64,000 bases of DNA from Maricaulis sp036231565 (lineage in GTDB: Bacteria; Pseudomonadota; Alphaproteobacteria; Caulobacterales; Maricaulaceae), in assembly GCA_036231565.1 (NCBI GenBank), contig JAZAHA010000002.1, positions 1-64,000 on the forward strand, read 5' to 3'. Below, in pieces: positions 23,996 to 32,517 of this stretch. The translations under genes and the position numbers were made by a program. Every line of letters starts with the position of its first letter. Positions within the stretch are counted from its first letter, which is position 1. The notes under the pieces are model-generated. The model saw only the letters and a program-made list of their open reading frames with translations. It had not been told where the DNA came from and did no database searches.

Positions 23996-26008
23996 CTAGA
24001 CTAGGCGCTTGCGCAGCAATTGCGACAAGAGGTCGATGGCGCTGACGGCGATGACGATGACGATGACGATGGCAGCCGTGCGCTGGTAGTCGAAGGCGCG
24101 GACGGCTTCAAACAGGATCTGGCCGATACCGCCGGCACCGATCAGGCCCAGCACCGTCGCCGAGCGCGCATTGGATTCGAACCGGTAGAGACCAAACGAC
24201 GTCCACAGCGGCGCAACCTGCGGAATGACCGCCCAGATCACCTCGTGCAGCGGCACGGCGCCCGTGGCACGCACGCCCTCGACCGGACCGTCATCGACCG
24301 CCTCGACGGCCTCCGAGAACAGTTTGGCGAGGACGCCGGTCGTGTGCACGGCAAGCGCCATCACACCTGCGAGTGGTCCCAGACCGACAGCGGCGATAAA
24401 GACCAGCGCGATGATCAGCTCGTTGATCGAGCGGAACACGTCCATCAGGCGGCGCACCGGCTGTACGATCCAGGCCGGCGCCACATTGCGGGCCGAGAGC
24501 AGGCCGAACGGGATCGCGGCGAAGACGGCGATGAATGTGCCCCAGATCGCGATCTGCACGGTGATGATCATCTGCGGCACGGCTTCGCTGAAGCCATGGG
24601 TCAGGTTCTGCCAGTAGCTGGCGCGCGAGGCCGGCGAAAGATCTTCCGGGAAGAAGCCGGCAATGAACTCGCCCATGTCTCCGGCATTCTCGACCAGCAG
24701 GTAGGACCGGTCCATGTCGGCGCTGTCGAAGCTCCAGACGAGGATGATCACCACGCCCGCCGCGATCACCGCATTGGCGACGCGTTCCGTCAGCGGCACC
24801 CGCGGCCCGGGGCCACGCGGGGCCGACGCCCACAGAAGCAGGGTCAGCAGCACCAGGGCCAGCACCAGCATCACACCGGAGGCCATCCAGTTGATCTGCG
24901 AGCCCGTAGCCGTCTCGGCCGGGCCGGCCGCCGCAAGACCTTCCACGGCGCTCGCCTGGCTGATCAGACCGGTATTGCCGGCCTCGACTTCGGCAAGGCG
25001 CTGTTCAAGCTCGGCCACGCGCGCTTCGCGTTCGGCCTCGGTCATGTCCGGATCGTTCCGGGCCTCCGTCAGGTCGCGCACGATCTCCAGCTGAACGATG
25101 GGATCGAGATGGGCGTTCGAGGACGGCAGGAAGAGACCGAAATAGAGCGGGTTCAGCACATCGCGCGCCGCGGCAATCTCTTCCGGCGTGCCCATGCGGC
25201 CGTAATTCATGAAGAAGTATTGCAGGCGCTGCTTGGCTTCCTCGTCCAGGTCCGCACGCCAGATGATCGGGTCGGTCTGGATCGCCGGCGAGGTCCACAC
25301 GACGCGGATGCGGCTGGCGATATCCGGACGGGTCCGCGCCAGCAGCGTCATATTGGTCGTGTTGTTGGTCGCCACATCGACCAGACCGTTTGCCACGGCG
25401 AGCGCATTGGCTTCGTGATTGGCGTTGCGCACCGAATTGAAGCACTCGCCCGGATCAATGCCGCGCGGCGCGAAGATAAACGCCGACGGGACGAGATAGC
25501 CGGAGGTCGAGTTCGGATCGCCCATGCCGAAATCGATCGAGCCGTCGCAGGTCAGTACATCCTCGACCGACTGGATCGGGCTGTCGACCGGCACGATAAG
25601 CACCGAGTTATAGCCCTCTGATCCATCCGGATAGGTCGCCTTGGCAAAGACCTGACCACCGCCCAGGCGGACGGCCTGCAAACCGGAGAAATTGGAGAAC
25701 CACGCCACCTGGATCGAGCCATAGCGCATGGCCTGAATCATGCCGGCATAGTCGGAGGCGTAGAAGGGCTCGACGTCATAGCCGGTCCATTCCTCCATCG
25801 CCGCGATGAAAGGCCGCCAGTTGGATTCGAGGTTGGATGAGCTTTCCGTGGCAATGATGCCGAAATTCAGTGTACGCCGCTCACCGTTCTCAGGATCGGC
25901 ACCGGATGCCGTATCTGGTCCGGCCTGCGGGGCGGAGCAGGCCGACAGGCCGAGAACAAGGCTGACAAGTGTGATCCGGACGAGGATCTGGCAGAGCGCG
26001 CGGATCAT
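23996..26008 (-). CDS. phnE: Fused PhnD-PhnE: phosphonate/phosphite binding protein plus permease
   Basis: This 670-residue protein joins two transporter parts. Residues 1-24 form a lipoprotein signal (VLGLSAC, Cys24). Residues 45-330 are a PhnD-type binding protein: NFGIIATESSSNLESNW, FYASDYAGMIQAMRYG and MGDPNSTSGYLVPS are typical. A short coiled coil follows (TEAEREARVAELEQRLAEV). From about 380, IN-WMASGVMLVLALVLLTLLLW begins the membrane part, a PhnE permease with the EAA-type loop GVRATGAVPLHEVIWAVIPQ and SATVLGLIGAGGIGQ near the end. No frameshift or stop separates the parts. phnC overlaps its start by 4 bases. The substrate may be phosphonate, phosphite or phosphate. Confidence 0.92.
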   Translation of the reverse strand: MIRALCQILVRITLVSLVLGLSACSAPQAGPDTASGADPENGERRTLNFGIIATESSSNLESNWRPFIAAMEEWTGYDVEPFYASDYAGMIQAMRYGSIQVAWFSNFSGLQAVRLGGGQVFAKATYPDGSEGYNSVLIVPVDSPIQSVEDVLTCDGSIDFGMGDPNSTSGYLVPSAFIFAPRGIDPGECFNSVRNANHEANALAVANGLVDVATNNTTNMTLLARTRPDIASRIRVVWTSPAIQTDPIIWRADLDEEAKQRLQYFFMNYGRMGTPEEIAAARDVLNPLYFGLFLPSSNAHLDPIVQLEIVRDLTEARNDPDMTEAEREARVAELEQRLAEVEAGNTGLISQASAVEGLAAAGPAETATGSQINWMASGVMLVLALVLLTLLLWASAPRGPGPRVPLTERVANAVIAAGVVIILVWSFDSADMDRSYLLVENAGDMGEFIAGFFPEDLSPASRASYWQNLTHGFSEAVPQMIITVQIAIWGTFIAVFAAIPFGLLSARNVAPAWIVQPVRRLMDVFRSINELIIALVFIAAVGLGPLAGVMALAVHTTGVLAKLFSEAVEAVDDGPVEGVRATGAVPLHEVIWAVIPQVAPLWTSFGLYRFESNARSATVLGLIGAGGIGQILFEAVRAFDYQRTAAIVIVIVIAVSAIDLLSQLLRKRLV

Positions 26009-26799
26009 TCCTCGCCTCCATAGAAGGCGGTTTCGAACTCGGGACCGTAAATCTCGATCAGCTTTTCGCGATCGAGGCCACCGGACGGGCCATCATAGAC
26101 AATACGGCCCTTGTTGAGCGCGACCGTACGATCGCAATAGCGCTGGGCATAATCGACCTGGTGGAGCGTCACGACGACGGTCAGGCCATCGCTCTGGTTC
26201 AGCTCGCGCAGCAATTCCATCACCTTGCGTGCCGAGACCGGATCGAGCGAAGCAATGGGTTCGTCGGCGAAAAGCACCTCGGCACCCTGCACCAGCGCGC
26301 GGGCAATTGCGCCGCGCTGTTGCTGGCCGCCGGACAGGTTGGACGCACGCCGGGCCGCAAACTCTTCCATGCCGACGCGCTCCAGCGCGTCCATGGCAGC
26401 CTGCTTCACCGAATTGGGGAACATCCCCAGCGCACCACGCCAGACCGGCAGACGCCCCAGGGCGCCCAACATGACATTGCCGAACAGCGACAGACGCCCG
26501 ACCAGATTGAACTGCTGGAAGATAAAGCCCAGCCGCGCACGGTTCTTGCGGACCCGCGAGGCAATCTTGCCGCGTGACTGCATCGTCTGGCCCAGCACAG
26601 CGACCGGCCCGGACGTGCCGTCCGCCGGCTGCAACGCCGCAGCGACGCGCAGGAGCGTGGACTTGCCCGACCCGGATGGCCCGATCAGAGCCACCATTTC
26701 ACCTGGTTCAACCGCAAGGCTGACATCGTCGAGCGCTCGGGTCTCGCCGAATGTCATACGGACATTTTCGGCTTTGAGCGCCGGCACGGCGTCTGTCAT
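26005..26799 (-). CDS. phnC: Phosphonate-type ABC transporter ATPase
   Basis: PhnC supplies ATP energy to the PhnD-PhnE fusion. The 264-residue protein has Walker A GPSGSGKST, Q-loop FIFQQFNLVGRLS, signature LSGGQQQRGAIARALV, Walker B VLFADEPIASLDP and switch His in TLHQVDYA. The start at 26799 (MTDAVPALKAENVRM) was chosen because the longer frame upstream has no coding character and would run through the Pho box and the antisense of the prepilin peptidase gene. It overlaps the fused gene by ATGA, so the two form one operon with phnC first. Confidence 0.93.
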   Translation of the reverse strand: MTDAVPALKAENVRMTFGETRALDDVSLAVEPGEMVALIGPSGSGKSTLLRVAAALQPADGTSGPVAVLGQTMQSRGKIASRVRKNRARLGFIFQQFNLVGRLSLFGNVMLGALGRLPVWRGALGMFPNSVKQAAMDALERVGMEEFAARRASNLSGGQQQRGAIARALVQGAEVLFADEPIASLDPVSARKVMELLRELNQSDGLTVVVTLHQVDYAQRYCDRTVALNKGRIVYDGPSGGLDREKLIEIYGPEFETAFYGGEE

Positions 26800-26843
26800 C
26801 TTGAAAACACCCCTTGTACGCCACGCCCTTGTGGCGCAGTCGC

Positions 26844-26861
26844 ATGACACTTTTGTGACAG
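26844..26861 (-). promoter_or_regulatory. Pho box upstream of phnC
   Basis: On the minus strand the sequence reads CTGTCAC-AAAA-GTGTCAT, matching 13 of 14 conserved positions of the PhoB consensus CTGTCAY-N4-CTGTCAY, 45 bases before the phnC ATG. It lies between phnC and the divergent prepilin peptidase gene, whose start is 8 bases further. Confidence 0.85.
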
Positions 26862-26868
26862 GAGCAGC

Positions 26869-27351
26869 ATGTTTCTCACCCACGCCGCAACCCTGATTCT
26901 CATCATTGCGCTTAGCGCCCTGTTCTGGATCGACTTTCGTACATACCGCCTGCCCGACGCAATAACATTGCCGCTGATTGCAATCGGTCTGGCACTCAAC
27001 GCCTTCGTGTTTTCCACGCCGTGGGTTTCGCTGATCGGGGCCGTAGCAGGCTATCTCGCCTTTGTCGCCGTGGAGACCGGCTTCCGCCGGATCACCGGCC
27101 GCAACGGGCTGGGCCGCGGCGATGCCAAGCTGATCGCGGCGGGCGGTGCCTGGTGCGGCGGCTGGCTGCTGCCCGCCATTGTCCTCGTGGGCACAGGCAG
27201 TGCACTCCTGTTTGTACTGGGCAAAGCGATTGTGCAGCGGCGCCTGCCGGGACGCGACGAAGCCTTCGCCTTCGGACCCTGGCTGGCTGTCGGGATTGCC
27301 GCGGGCTGGATCTACCGCGCCTACGGGCCCGGCCTCTATCCGGTGCTGTGA
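26869..27351 (+). CDS. gspO: A24 prepilin peptidase (GspO/CpaA-like, no methylase domain)
   Basis: This inner-membrane aspartic protease (160 residues, about five membrane helices) cuts the leader from type IV prepilins and pseudopilins. The catalytic Asp residues lie in WIDFRTYRLPD near residue 25 and in GRGDAKLIAAG near residue 83. It lacks the N-terminal cytoplasmic methyltransferase domain of full-length GspO/PilD, like CpaA-type enzymes. A short GGAGCAGC precedes the ATG. It is next to the gsp cluster but on the opposite strand, and is the only candidate in the window to process GspG-K. Confidence 0.88.
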   Translation: MFLTHAATLILIIALSALFWIDFRTYRLPDAITLPLIAIGLALNAFVFSTPWVSLIGAVAGYLAFVAVETGFRRITGRNGLGRGDAKLIAAGGAWCGGWLLPAIVLVGTGSALLFVLGKAIVQRRLPGRDEAFAFGPWLAVGIAAGWIYRAYGPGLYPVL

Positions 27352-27370
27352 GACAGCTGGCTTTAACATT

Positions 27371-27533
27371 GTCATCCCGGACGCATGCCCGGCCTTGAGC
27401 CGGGCGGAGATCCGGGACCCATAATCCCGGTGCTCACCGGGCTGCCTTCAATATCGAGCCCGCTTTCGGCAGAGAACGAGCGTATGGGTCCGGCTCCGCG
27501 ACCCGCTTTCGCGGGCCATCCGGCCGGGATGAC
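27371..27533. repeat. Intergenic inverted-repeat element
   Basis: The 163-bp segment starts GTCATCCCGG and ends CCGGGATGAC, with internal dyads (GCCCGGC/GCCGGGC near 27388-27404; ACCCGC/GCGGG near 27501-27514). Part of its right side (GGTCCGGCTCCGC and GCGGGCCATCCGGCCGGGA) recurs at 48028-48072. It separates the convergent prepilin peptidase gene and the gsp-linked lipoprotein gene and may end both transcripts. Confidence 0.75.
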
Positions 27534-27550
27534 AAGGGAAGCGACCGCCC

Positions 27551-28081
27551 TCACCCCTCCGCCACCGTGCGGCAGGCATAATGCCCGATCAAAGGCACGA
27601 CCCGCGTCTGACCATTGGGCTGCAGCACCCGCATCACCACCCGCTCGATCCGCTGGCCTGCCGGCAAGGGCTCGCCGACCCGGCCGGTGAGGCGGATGTC
27701 CAGCCCACGGACCGGATCGACATAGTCCCGGCGATAGGTCTCACCTGCCACATAGGGCGCCTCGCGCGGCGGCGTGTAGAAGCCATGCTCGGCACCATTG
27801 GCGAAGACGCGGGCAAAGCCCTCTGTCTCGTTCTCGAAGGCGACAAAGCGATGCGCCGGATCGGCGGTCCAGAAAAAGGTGGCACAGGCACCGGCTTCCA
27901 GCGTCTGGGGTGGCAGCGCGCCGGCCGTGTCACCGGCCGCGGCCGGCGCCGGATCGGGCCGCACCTGGCTCAGCGCGGGCGGCCTCTGCAATTGCGTGGA
28001 AGCGCCACCAGCCGTTGCCGTACAGGCTGAGAGGAGCAGGCCGGCCGCGAGAAGAAGAAGTCCGTCAGCGGTTCGCACCAT
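27551..28081 (-). CDS. Lipoprotein at the end of the gsp operon
   Basis: This 176-residue protein has no recognised family. The start at 28081 gives a lipoprotein signal GLLLLAAGLLLSAC, with the Cys near residue 20, so it should be lipid-anchored. The mature part has ATFFWTADPAHRFVAFENETE and GLDIRLTGRVGEPLPAGQRI, suggesting a beta-rich periplasmic domain. Its start lies inside the gspN 3' end (17-base overlap), so it is translationally coupled to the type II secretion genes and may be an accessory factor such as a pilotin-like protein; this is a guess from position. Confidence 0.7.
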   Translation of the reverse strand: MVRTADGLLLLAAGLLLSACTATAGGASTQLQRPPALSQVRPDPAPAAAGDTAGALPPQTLEAGACATFFWTADPAHRFVAFENETEGFARVFANGAEHGFYTPPREAPYVAGETYRRDYVDPVRGLDIRLTGRVGEPLPAGQRIERVVMRVLQPNGQTRVVPLIGHYACRTVAEG

Positions 28082-28799
28082 AAACTCCCCGTCCCTGCGC
28101 CTGCCAGGTCTCGCCCTCGGCCTCGAAACCGGCCAGCGCCAGCGCTTCGGCCAGGTCAGGACGCACCGTACCGACCGAGACCTGCCAGTCATAGCCCTCG
28201 ACGCGAAGCCGGGCGCTGCCCTCAACCGTCATGTCGGCACTCCCGCCGGAAAAGACGAGTTCGAGATCGTCGCCATTGCAGGCGAGCACACCGTCCAGGG
28301 CCGGTGCTTCGATATTGTAGGGCACAGCAAGAGCCGCCAGCACATCCGACCGCGCCGAACCGGTGGCGCCTTCGCAACGCCCGTCGGTCAGACCGAGCTG
28401 GGCGATACGGACAAAGACCGGCGCACGCGGGTCCAGCCCGGTGCCGCCCGGCTCCGTAAGACGGCCCAACGGAATCGTCAGGGAGACGTTTTCCAGTTGT
28501 ACCTGGCCCCGCGCGAGGATCGCATGTCCGTCACCGGACAGACCGCTGTCCGCCACGCGCCACTCCACCGCCACACGTCCGGTCAGAAGCGCCAGCGGCG
28601 ACACCGACACGGCCGTCTCGCGCACGCGGTCACCGCCGAGGCGCAGACCATAGACGCGCCCGTTCCAGACCGTGCCGAACACATCGTCATAGCCCAGCCG
28701 CTCGGCACCGCCGACGGCAATCGCCACGGCCTTCAGCGGCAGAAGCACGACCAGCCAGACCGTCAGCAGCGACAGCACAAGGAGAATACGCCCGATCAT
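28065..28799 (-). CDS. gspN: Type II secretion protein N
   Basis: GspN is an inner-membrane-anchored periplasmic protein of the type II secretion system. The 244 residues begin with one membrane helix (ILLVLSLLTVWLVVLLPLKAVA), followed by GTVWNGRVYGLRLGG, the characteristic GTVW motif of T2SSN proteins, and a repetitive beta-rich domain. The position at the end of gspC-M and the 4-base overlap with gspM support the call. Sequence conservation in this family is low. Confidence 0.85.
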   Translation of the reverse strand: MIGRILLVLSLLTVWLVVLLPLKAVAIAVGGAERLGYDDVFGTVWNGRVYGLRLGGDRVRETAVSVSPLALLTGRVAVEWRVADSGLSGDGHAILARGQVQLENVSLTIPLGRLTEPGGTGLDPRAPVFVRIAQLGLTDGRCEGATGSARSDVLAALAVPYNIEAPALDGVLACNGDDLELVFSGGSADMTVEGSARLRVEGYDWQVSVGTVRPDLAEALALAGFEAEGETWQAQGRGVYGANR

Positions 28800-29299
28800 C
28801 GGCCGCCTCCCTGACGGCGCAGAACGAAGGATGCCTCAACAACGCCTTCACCCGCCCGGTCCATTGTGGAGGAGGCCACCTGGATGCCGAAGCCGGTCTC
28901 CAGTTCGACCAGCCAGGCCATCACGGCGCGGCTGTCGGCGCGGTCGATATTCACCGTCAGCGAGCCGTCATCCGCCGGCACCATGCGCGCCAGGGAAATC
29001 TCGTGGCGCAGCGCCGTCGCACCGGCGACCGCCCGCAGCGAGCGGCCGGTATCGGTCTCCTCGCGCGCGTCCGCTGCCAGCTGGCGATAGGTGCGGGCAT
29101 CGTCCTGGATCGAGCGGTAGAGCCGCATCGCCGCGGCATAATCGTCGCGGGCACGATCGTTGAAGCCGATCAGCGGCTGCACGACCAGCACACTGACCGC
29201 CAGCGCGAGGACCAGGCCGCCGGCGACCCCGAGCAGGACCTGCTCGCGCAGGCTGCGGCCACCCCAGACCTGTTCGAACATGCGGGTCACAGCATTCAT
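28796..29299 (-). CDS. gspM: Type II secretion protein M
   Basis: GspM is a bitopic inner-membrane protein that, with GspL, links the ATPase to the pseudopilus assembly platform. The protein has 167 residues: a cytoplasmic N-terminus with SLREQVLLGV, a membrane helix (AGGLVLALAVSVLVVQPLI, about 26-44), a coiled-coil-like segment, then a ferredoxin-like periplasmic domain. It overlaps gspL and gspN by 4 bases each. The call rests on topology and position as much as on sequence. Confidence 0.85.
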   Translation of the reverse strand: MNAVTRMFEQVWGGRSLREQVLLGVAGGLVLALAVSVLVVQPLIGFNDRARDDYAAAMRLYRSIQDDARTYRQLAADAREETDTGRSLRAVAGATALRHEISLARMVPADDGSLTVNIDRADSRAVMAWLVELETGFGIQVASSTMDRAGEGVVEASFVLRRQGGGR

Positions 29300-30516
29300 C
29301 GCAGCCTCACCGTAAACTCGCCCTGGATGGCCTGACCGCTCTCGCGCGCACCACCATCCTCAAGCGCAATACCCAGCGTGCCGGCGCGGGCGTTGAGTGC
29401 GTCGAAATCGGCAAAATCGCTATAGATCGCCGAGACAGACAGTTCGGACCGGGCCTGGTCGAACCGGACATGATCGATCCGCACCCGCTCATTGCCCGAC
29501 GTCAGCTCGCCCAGTGCCGCCATCAGCTGCAGGTAGGACGAGGCCTCCCCGCCACCGAGGCCCGACAGGCGCGCCGCGAGCAGACGCTCGGCTTCGGCCG
29601 GAATGACCCGCCGGGTCACGTCCGGCACAGCGGCGCGGAACTCGGCGATACTTGCCGCGTCGAAACGCTCGGCCTGCAGGCGATAATAGACGCCCTCGCC
29701 TGCCATCAGCGCACAGAAGGCCACCAGCAGCCCCGCCGCCAGCGCCACCGGTCTGCGGATCGGTCCCAGCAGACCGCGCCAGTCGACCGTCGCCTTCAGC
29801 CGGTCGCCCAGTAGCGGCGGCAGCGCCGCAATGAATTCCGCCGGCAGGGCGCTGGCCCTGAGATCGAGATCGCCGCGCGGCACCTGGCGGAAATTCTCGC
29901 CCGCCAGGCCCAGCGAGGCCGAGACGGCGACCGTGCCGCCGCCCGCCCCCTCGACCAGCGGACCGATCACCGGGCCGAAGAGTTTGGGATCCATGGCACC
30001 GCCGGCCGCCTCACCGGGCTTGCGCGTATCGGCGCCATAGAGCCAGAGAATGCTGTCGCCGCGGTCGAACAGGGTCAGCGCCACATCGCGCTCGGCGGCG
30101 GCGATACAATCGGGCATCACCCAGGCCGGGCGCACGATCGCCTCGCCGATCCGTGTCGCCCATTGCGCGACGCGGTCGCGGTCGGCCGCCATCACCCAGC
30201 GACGGCCGTCTTCGGCGCGGGCGCCAGGCACGATCTCGGTCGAGGCGAGCGATGAGGCCAGCGCCTCCTCGATCATGTAGGGCGCCGCCTGGCGGGCCTC
30301 GCGCTCACCGCGCGCGGGCAGATCGATCAGGCCGAGGAAGACATCTTCCGACGGCACCAGGATCAGGGTCCGGCTGACGCCGTGTGTGTCCGGCAGGTCC
30401 AGCGGCTCGCCGGGTCCGGCGGCACCGGACGCGCGGCGCACCTGGCCGGCGCGATCGATGATGGACCAGTGCAGCCTGTCCTGCCCGTCCAGACTGAGGA
30501 TCAGGTCCTGGCTCAT
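29296..30516 (-). CDS. gspL: Type II secretion protein L
   Basis: GspL (406 residues) recruits the ATPase GspE to the inner membrane. The N-terminal actin-like cytoplasmic domain has the GspL features LILVPSEDVFLGLIDLPARG and AAPYMIEEALA. One membrane helix lies near residue 260 (ALAAGLLVAFCALMA), followed by a periplasmic domain that binds GspM. It overlaps both neighbours by 4 bases. Confidence 0.9.
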   Translation of the reverse strand: MSQDLILSLDGQDRLHWSIIDRAGQVRRASGAAGPGEPLDLPDTHGVSRTLILVPSEDVFLGLIDLPARGEREARQAAPYMIEEALASSLASTEIVPGARAEDGRRWVMAADRDRVAQWATRIGEAIVRPAWVMPDCIAAAERDVALTLFDRGDSILWLYGADTRKPGEAAGGAMDPKLFGPVIGPLVEGAGGGTVAVSASLGLAGENFRQVPRGDLDLRASALPAEFIAALPPLLGDRLKATVDWRGLLGPIRRPVALAAGLLVAFCALMAGEGVYYRLQAERFDAASIAEFRAAVPDVTRRVIPAEAERLLAARLSGLGGGEASSYLQLMAALGELTSGNERVRIDHVRFDQARSELSVSAIYSDFADFDALNARAGTLGIALEDGGARESGQAIQGEFTVRLR

Positions 30517-31499
30517 GAAACGCTTCCGTAATTCTGCGAGAGACGGCGCACCTGCCCGCCTCCCAGACTCTGCACCAGACCGTTCAGCGCAAAGCGCTGT
30601 CCGGCATGGGCGACATGGATCTCGATCTCGAAATAGCGGGTCTCGATGCCGACGCGTTCGCGCACCGTGGCGTCCGGATCGAGCTCGCGCACCGCGTCCA
30701 GCGCCCAGAACGCCTCTTCACTCTCAAACCCCGAGGCCGGCCGGTTCAGAAGCAGCCCCTCGATGGCCGAACGCGACAGCCCGCCTTCGAAGGCCACCGC
30801 AAGCAGCGGCCACTGGGCGGCGGTCAGCGTGTTGATATTGAGCGCCAGGGCCTCACCGGTCGGCCGCACACAGACCAGCGGCCGCAGGCGTTCATAGATG
30901 TCCGGCGTCATCGCTTCCAGCGCCAGCAGCTCGGCCCGTTCGGCCATCGGCGCATTGGCGGTGCGATATCCCGGATAAAGCTCATCCTCGCCACCCGAAG
31001 CGACCGGACGCATATCGCTGTCGATCCAGTCGGCCGCCTGCGCGGCGATGCGCACGGCACGGGCGGCCGGGATCTCCACCGCGCGCATCAGCTGTTCGAA
31101 ACGCTGTATCCGGGCGGTATCAGCCTGCCGCTCGCCCGATGCGCCGGCCGGAGCCAGGCTGTTGAGGTTGAAACAATTGTTTCCGTCGCGCACCCGGCCT
31201 GTCAGGGCGCCCTGCTCGATCGGGAAAGTGCGCGGTCCGTTCAGCCAGTCGGCATCCGGCCGCAGGGCCTGGCGGGGATCGTCCATCGCCCGCGCGATCA
31301 GGCCTTCGGTGAACTCGCGCGCACCGATCGCATACCAGTAGGCCTGGTCGCGCACATCCATATTGGCCGAGCGGCGCATGGCAAAGCGCAGATCGCCCGC
31401 CAGCGCCATGGCGAGGCTCGCCATCACCGCCACCAGCAGCAAGGCCGAAGCCAGCGAGGCGCCGCGCTCGCGATGGCTGTCGAGAACCGGCCGGCTCAT
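30513..31499 (-). CDS. gspK: Type II secretion minor pseudopilin K
   Basis: GspK (328 residues) is the large minor pseudopilin that caps the pseudopilus tip with GspI and GspJ. After the leader, the hydrophobic helix is GASLASALLLVAVMASLAMALAG; as usual for GspK it lacks the Glu5 of other pseudopilins. The alpha domain shows WIDSDMRP and LYPGYRTANAPM, and NINTLTAAQWPLLAVAF, the helix-hairpin-helix-like part typical of the family. It overlaps gspJ and gspL by 4 bases. Confidence 0.93.
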   Translation of the reverse strand: MSRPVLDSHRERGASLASALLLVAVMASLAMALAGDLRFAMRRSANMDVRDQAYWYAIGAREFTEGLIARAMDDPRQALRPDADWLNGPRTFPIEQGALTGRVRDGNNCFNLNSLAPAGASGERQADTARIQRFEQLMRAVEIPAARAVRIAAQAADWIDSDMRPVASGGEDELYPGYRTANAPMAERAELLALEAMTPDIYERLRPLVCVRPTGEALALNINTLTAAQWPLLAVAFEGGLSRSAIEGLLLNRPASGFESEEAFWALDAVRELDPDATVRERVGIETRYFEIEIHVAHAGQRFALNGLVQSLGGGQVRRLSQNYGSVS

Positions 31500-32146
31500 G
31501 GCTGCGCCTCCGGTGTCAGAAGCACATGCTCCATCGCCCCCAGCGGCGGCAGGCCATAGCGCAGGCGCACGGCGGCCGGCATCGCGCCCTGGCCGGCCTC
31601 CGACAGGAAGACCCGGTTCTGCCAGACCGCGCCGACGAGAAACTCGATGGAGAAATCCTCGCCGCCCGCGATCAGCACCTGGTCGGTGATCCGGGTCGCT
31701 TCACCGGGATCGGGATAGTCGCGCACCCGGCGGACGAGATCGCCACCGCGTATCAGATAGGTGACATGAACTAGCGAGCTGCGCGGCCGGATCAGGCCCG
31801 GATTGGCGCGGCCATGCCGCGTGAACACCATCAGCACCCGCTCTGTCGCATCGGTCTCATAGTCGGCCAGCCCCGTTGCCGCGCCGGCCAGTATCCAGGG
31901 ATCGCGATAGCCGGCTTCGTCGCGCACGGCGCGACGGGCGATCTGGCCCAGGTCCTCGCGCAGGAGGGTGCGGGCACGGTCAATCATCGCGGTCCGCTCG
32001 AGCACGTCCGAATTGATCTCCCGCGCCCCCACGCTCGACGCCATCAGCGCGACCGAGATCGTGCCGATCACCGCAAAGACGAAGACCGAGACGAGGATCT
32101 CGACGAGGGAGAAGCCGGCCTCGCGCGCCGGTGCGGCCGCACTCAT
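31496..32146 (-). CDS. gspJ: Type II secretion minor pseudopilin J
   Basis: GspJ is a minor pseudopilin of the pseudopilus tip. The 216-residue protein has the prepilin site AREAGFSLVEILVSVFVFAV: cleavage is expected after the Gly, leaving Phe1 and Glu5. The globular domain with DRARTLLREDLGQIARRAV and LIRGGDLVRRVRDYPD fits GspJ. It overlaps gspI by 4 bases. Confidence 0.93.
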   Translation of the reverse strand: MSAAAPAREAGFSLVEILVSVFVFAVIGTISVALMASSVGAREINSDVLERTAMIDRARTLLREDLGQIARRAVRDEAGYRDPWILAGAATGLADYETDATERVLMVFTRHGRANPGLIRPRSSLVHVTYLIRGGDLVRRVRDYPDPGEATRITDQVLIAGGEDFSIEFLVGAVWQNRVFLSEAGQGAMPAAVRLRYGLPPLGAMEHVLLTPEAQP

Positions 32147-32514
32147 TGCGCCCTCCGGAACGTGTCGAGCTCGGCGCCGAGATGCCCGCTCTGCGCCTCG
32201 CGCACTTCCAGGTGCAGGCGGACGAGACCGGCATCGTCGGTCGCGCTGACCGCCAGCGACCAGTCATAATCCACCCCGGCAATCGCATACTCACCCGAAC
32301 CGGATTGCGGCGGGCCGGGACGCAGGATCTGGCTGTTGAGAATGTTCTCGGCTGCCGTCATCGCCAGCGCCCGCTCCTGCACGGCGGCGGTGTTGCGCGT
32401 CGTCGCCTGGGTCATGTTCATCAGGGCGAGCCCCGCCACCGAGAGGACGGCGAGCGCCATCATCATCTCGATCAGCGTGAACCCGCTTTCAGGACTGGAG
32501 ACCGGCGCGCGCAT
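32143..32514 (-). CDS. gspI: Type II secretion minor pseudopilin I
   Basis: GspI initiates tip assembly with GspJ and GspK. The 123-residue protein has the prepilin cleavage site ESGFTLIEMMMALAVLSVAG, with Glu5 present, followed by the family feature RNTAAVQERALAMTAAENIL. The short globular domain is normal for GspI. It overlaps gspJ by 4 bases and follows gspH after 3 bases. Confidence 0.93.
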   Translation of the reverse strand: MRAPVSSPESGFTLIEMMMALAVLSVAGLALMNMTQATTRNTAAVQERALAMTAAENILNSQILRPGPPQSGSGEYAIAGVDYDWSLAVSATDDAGLVRLHLEVREAQSGHLGAELDTFRRAQ

Positions 32515-32517
32515 GGA

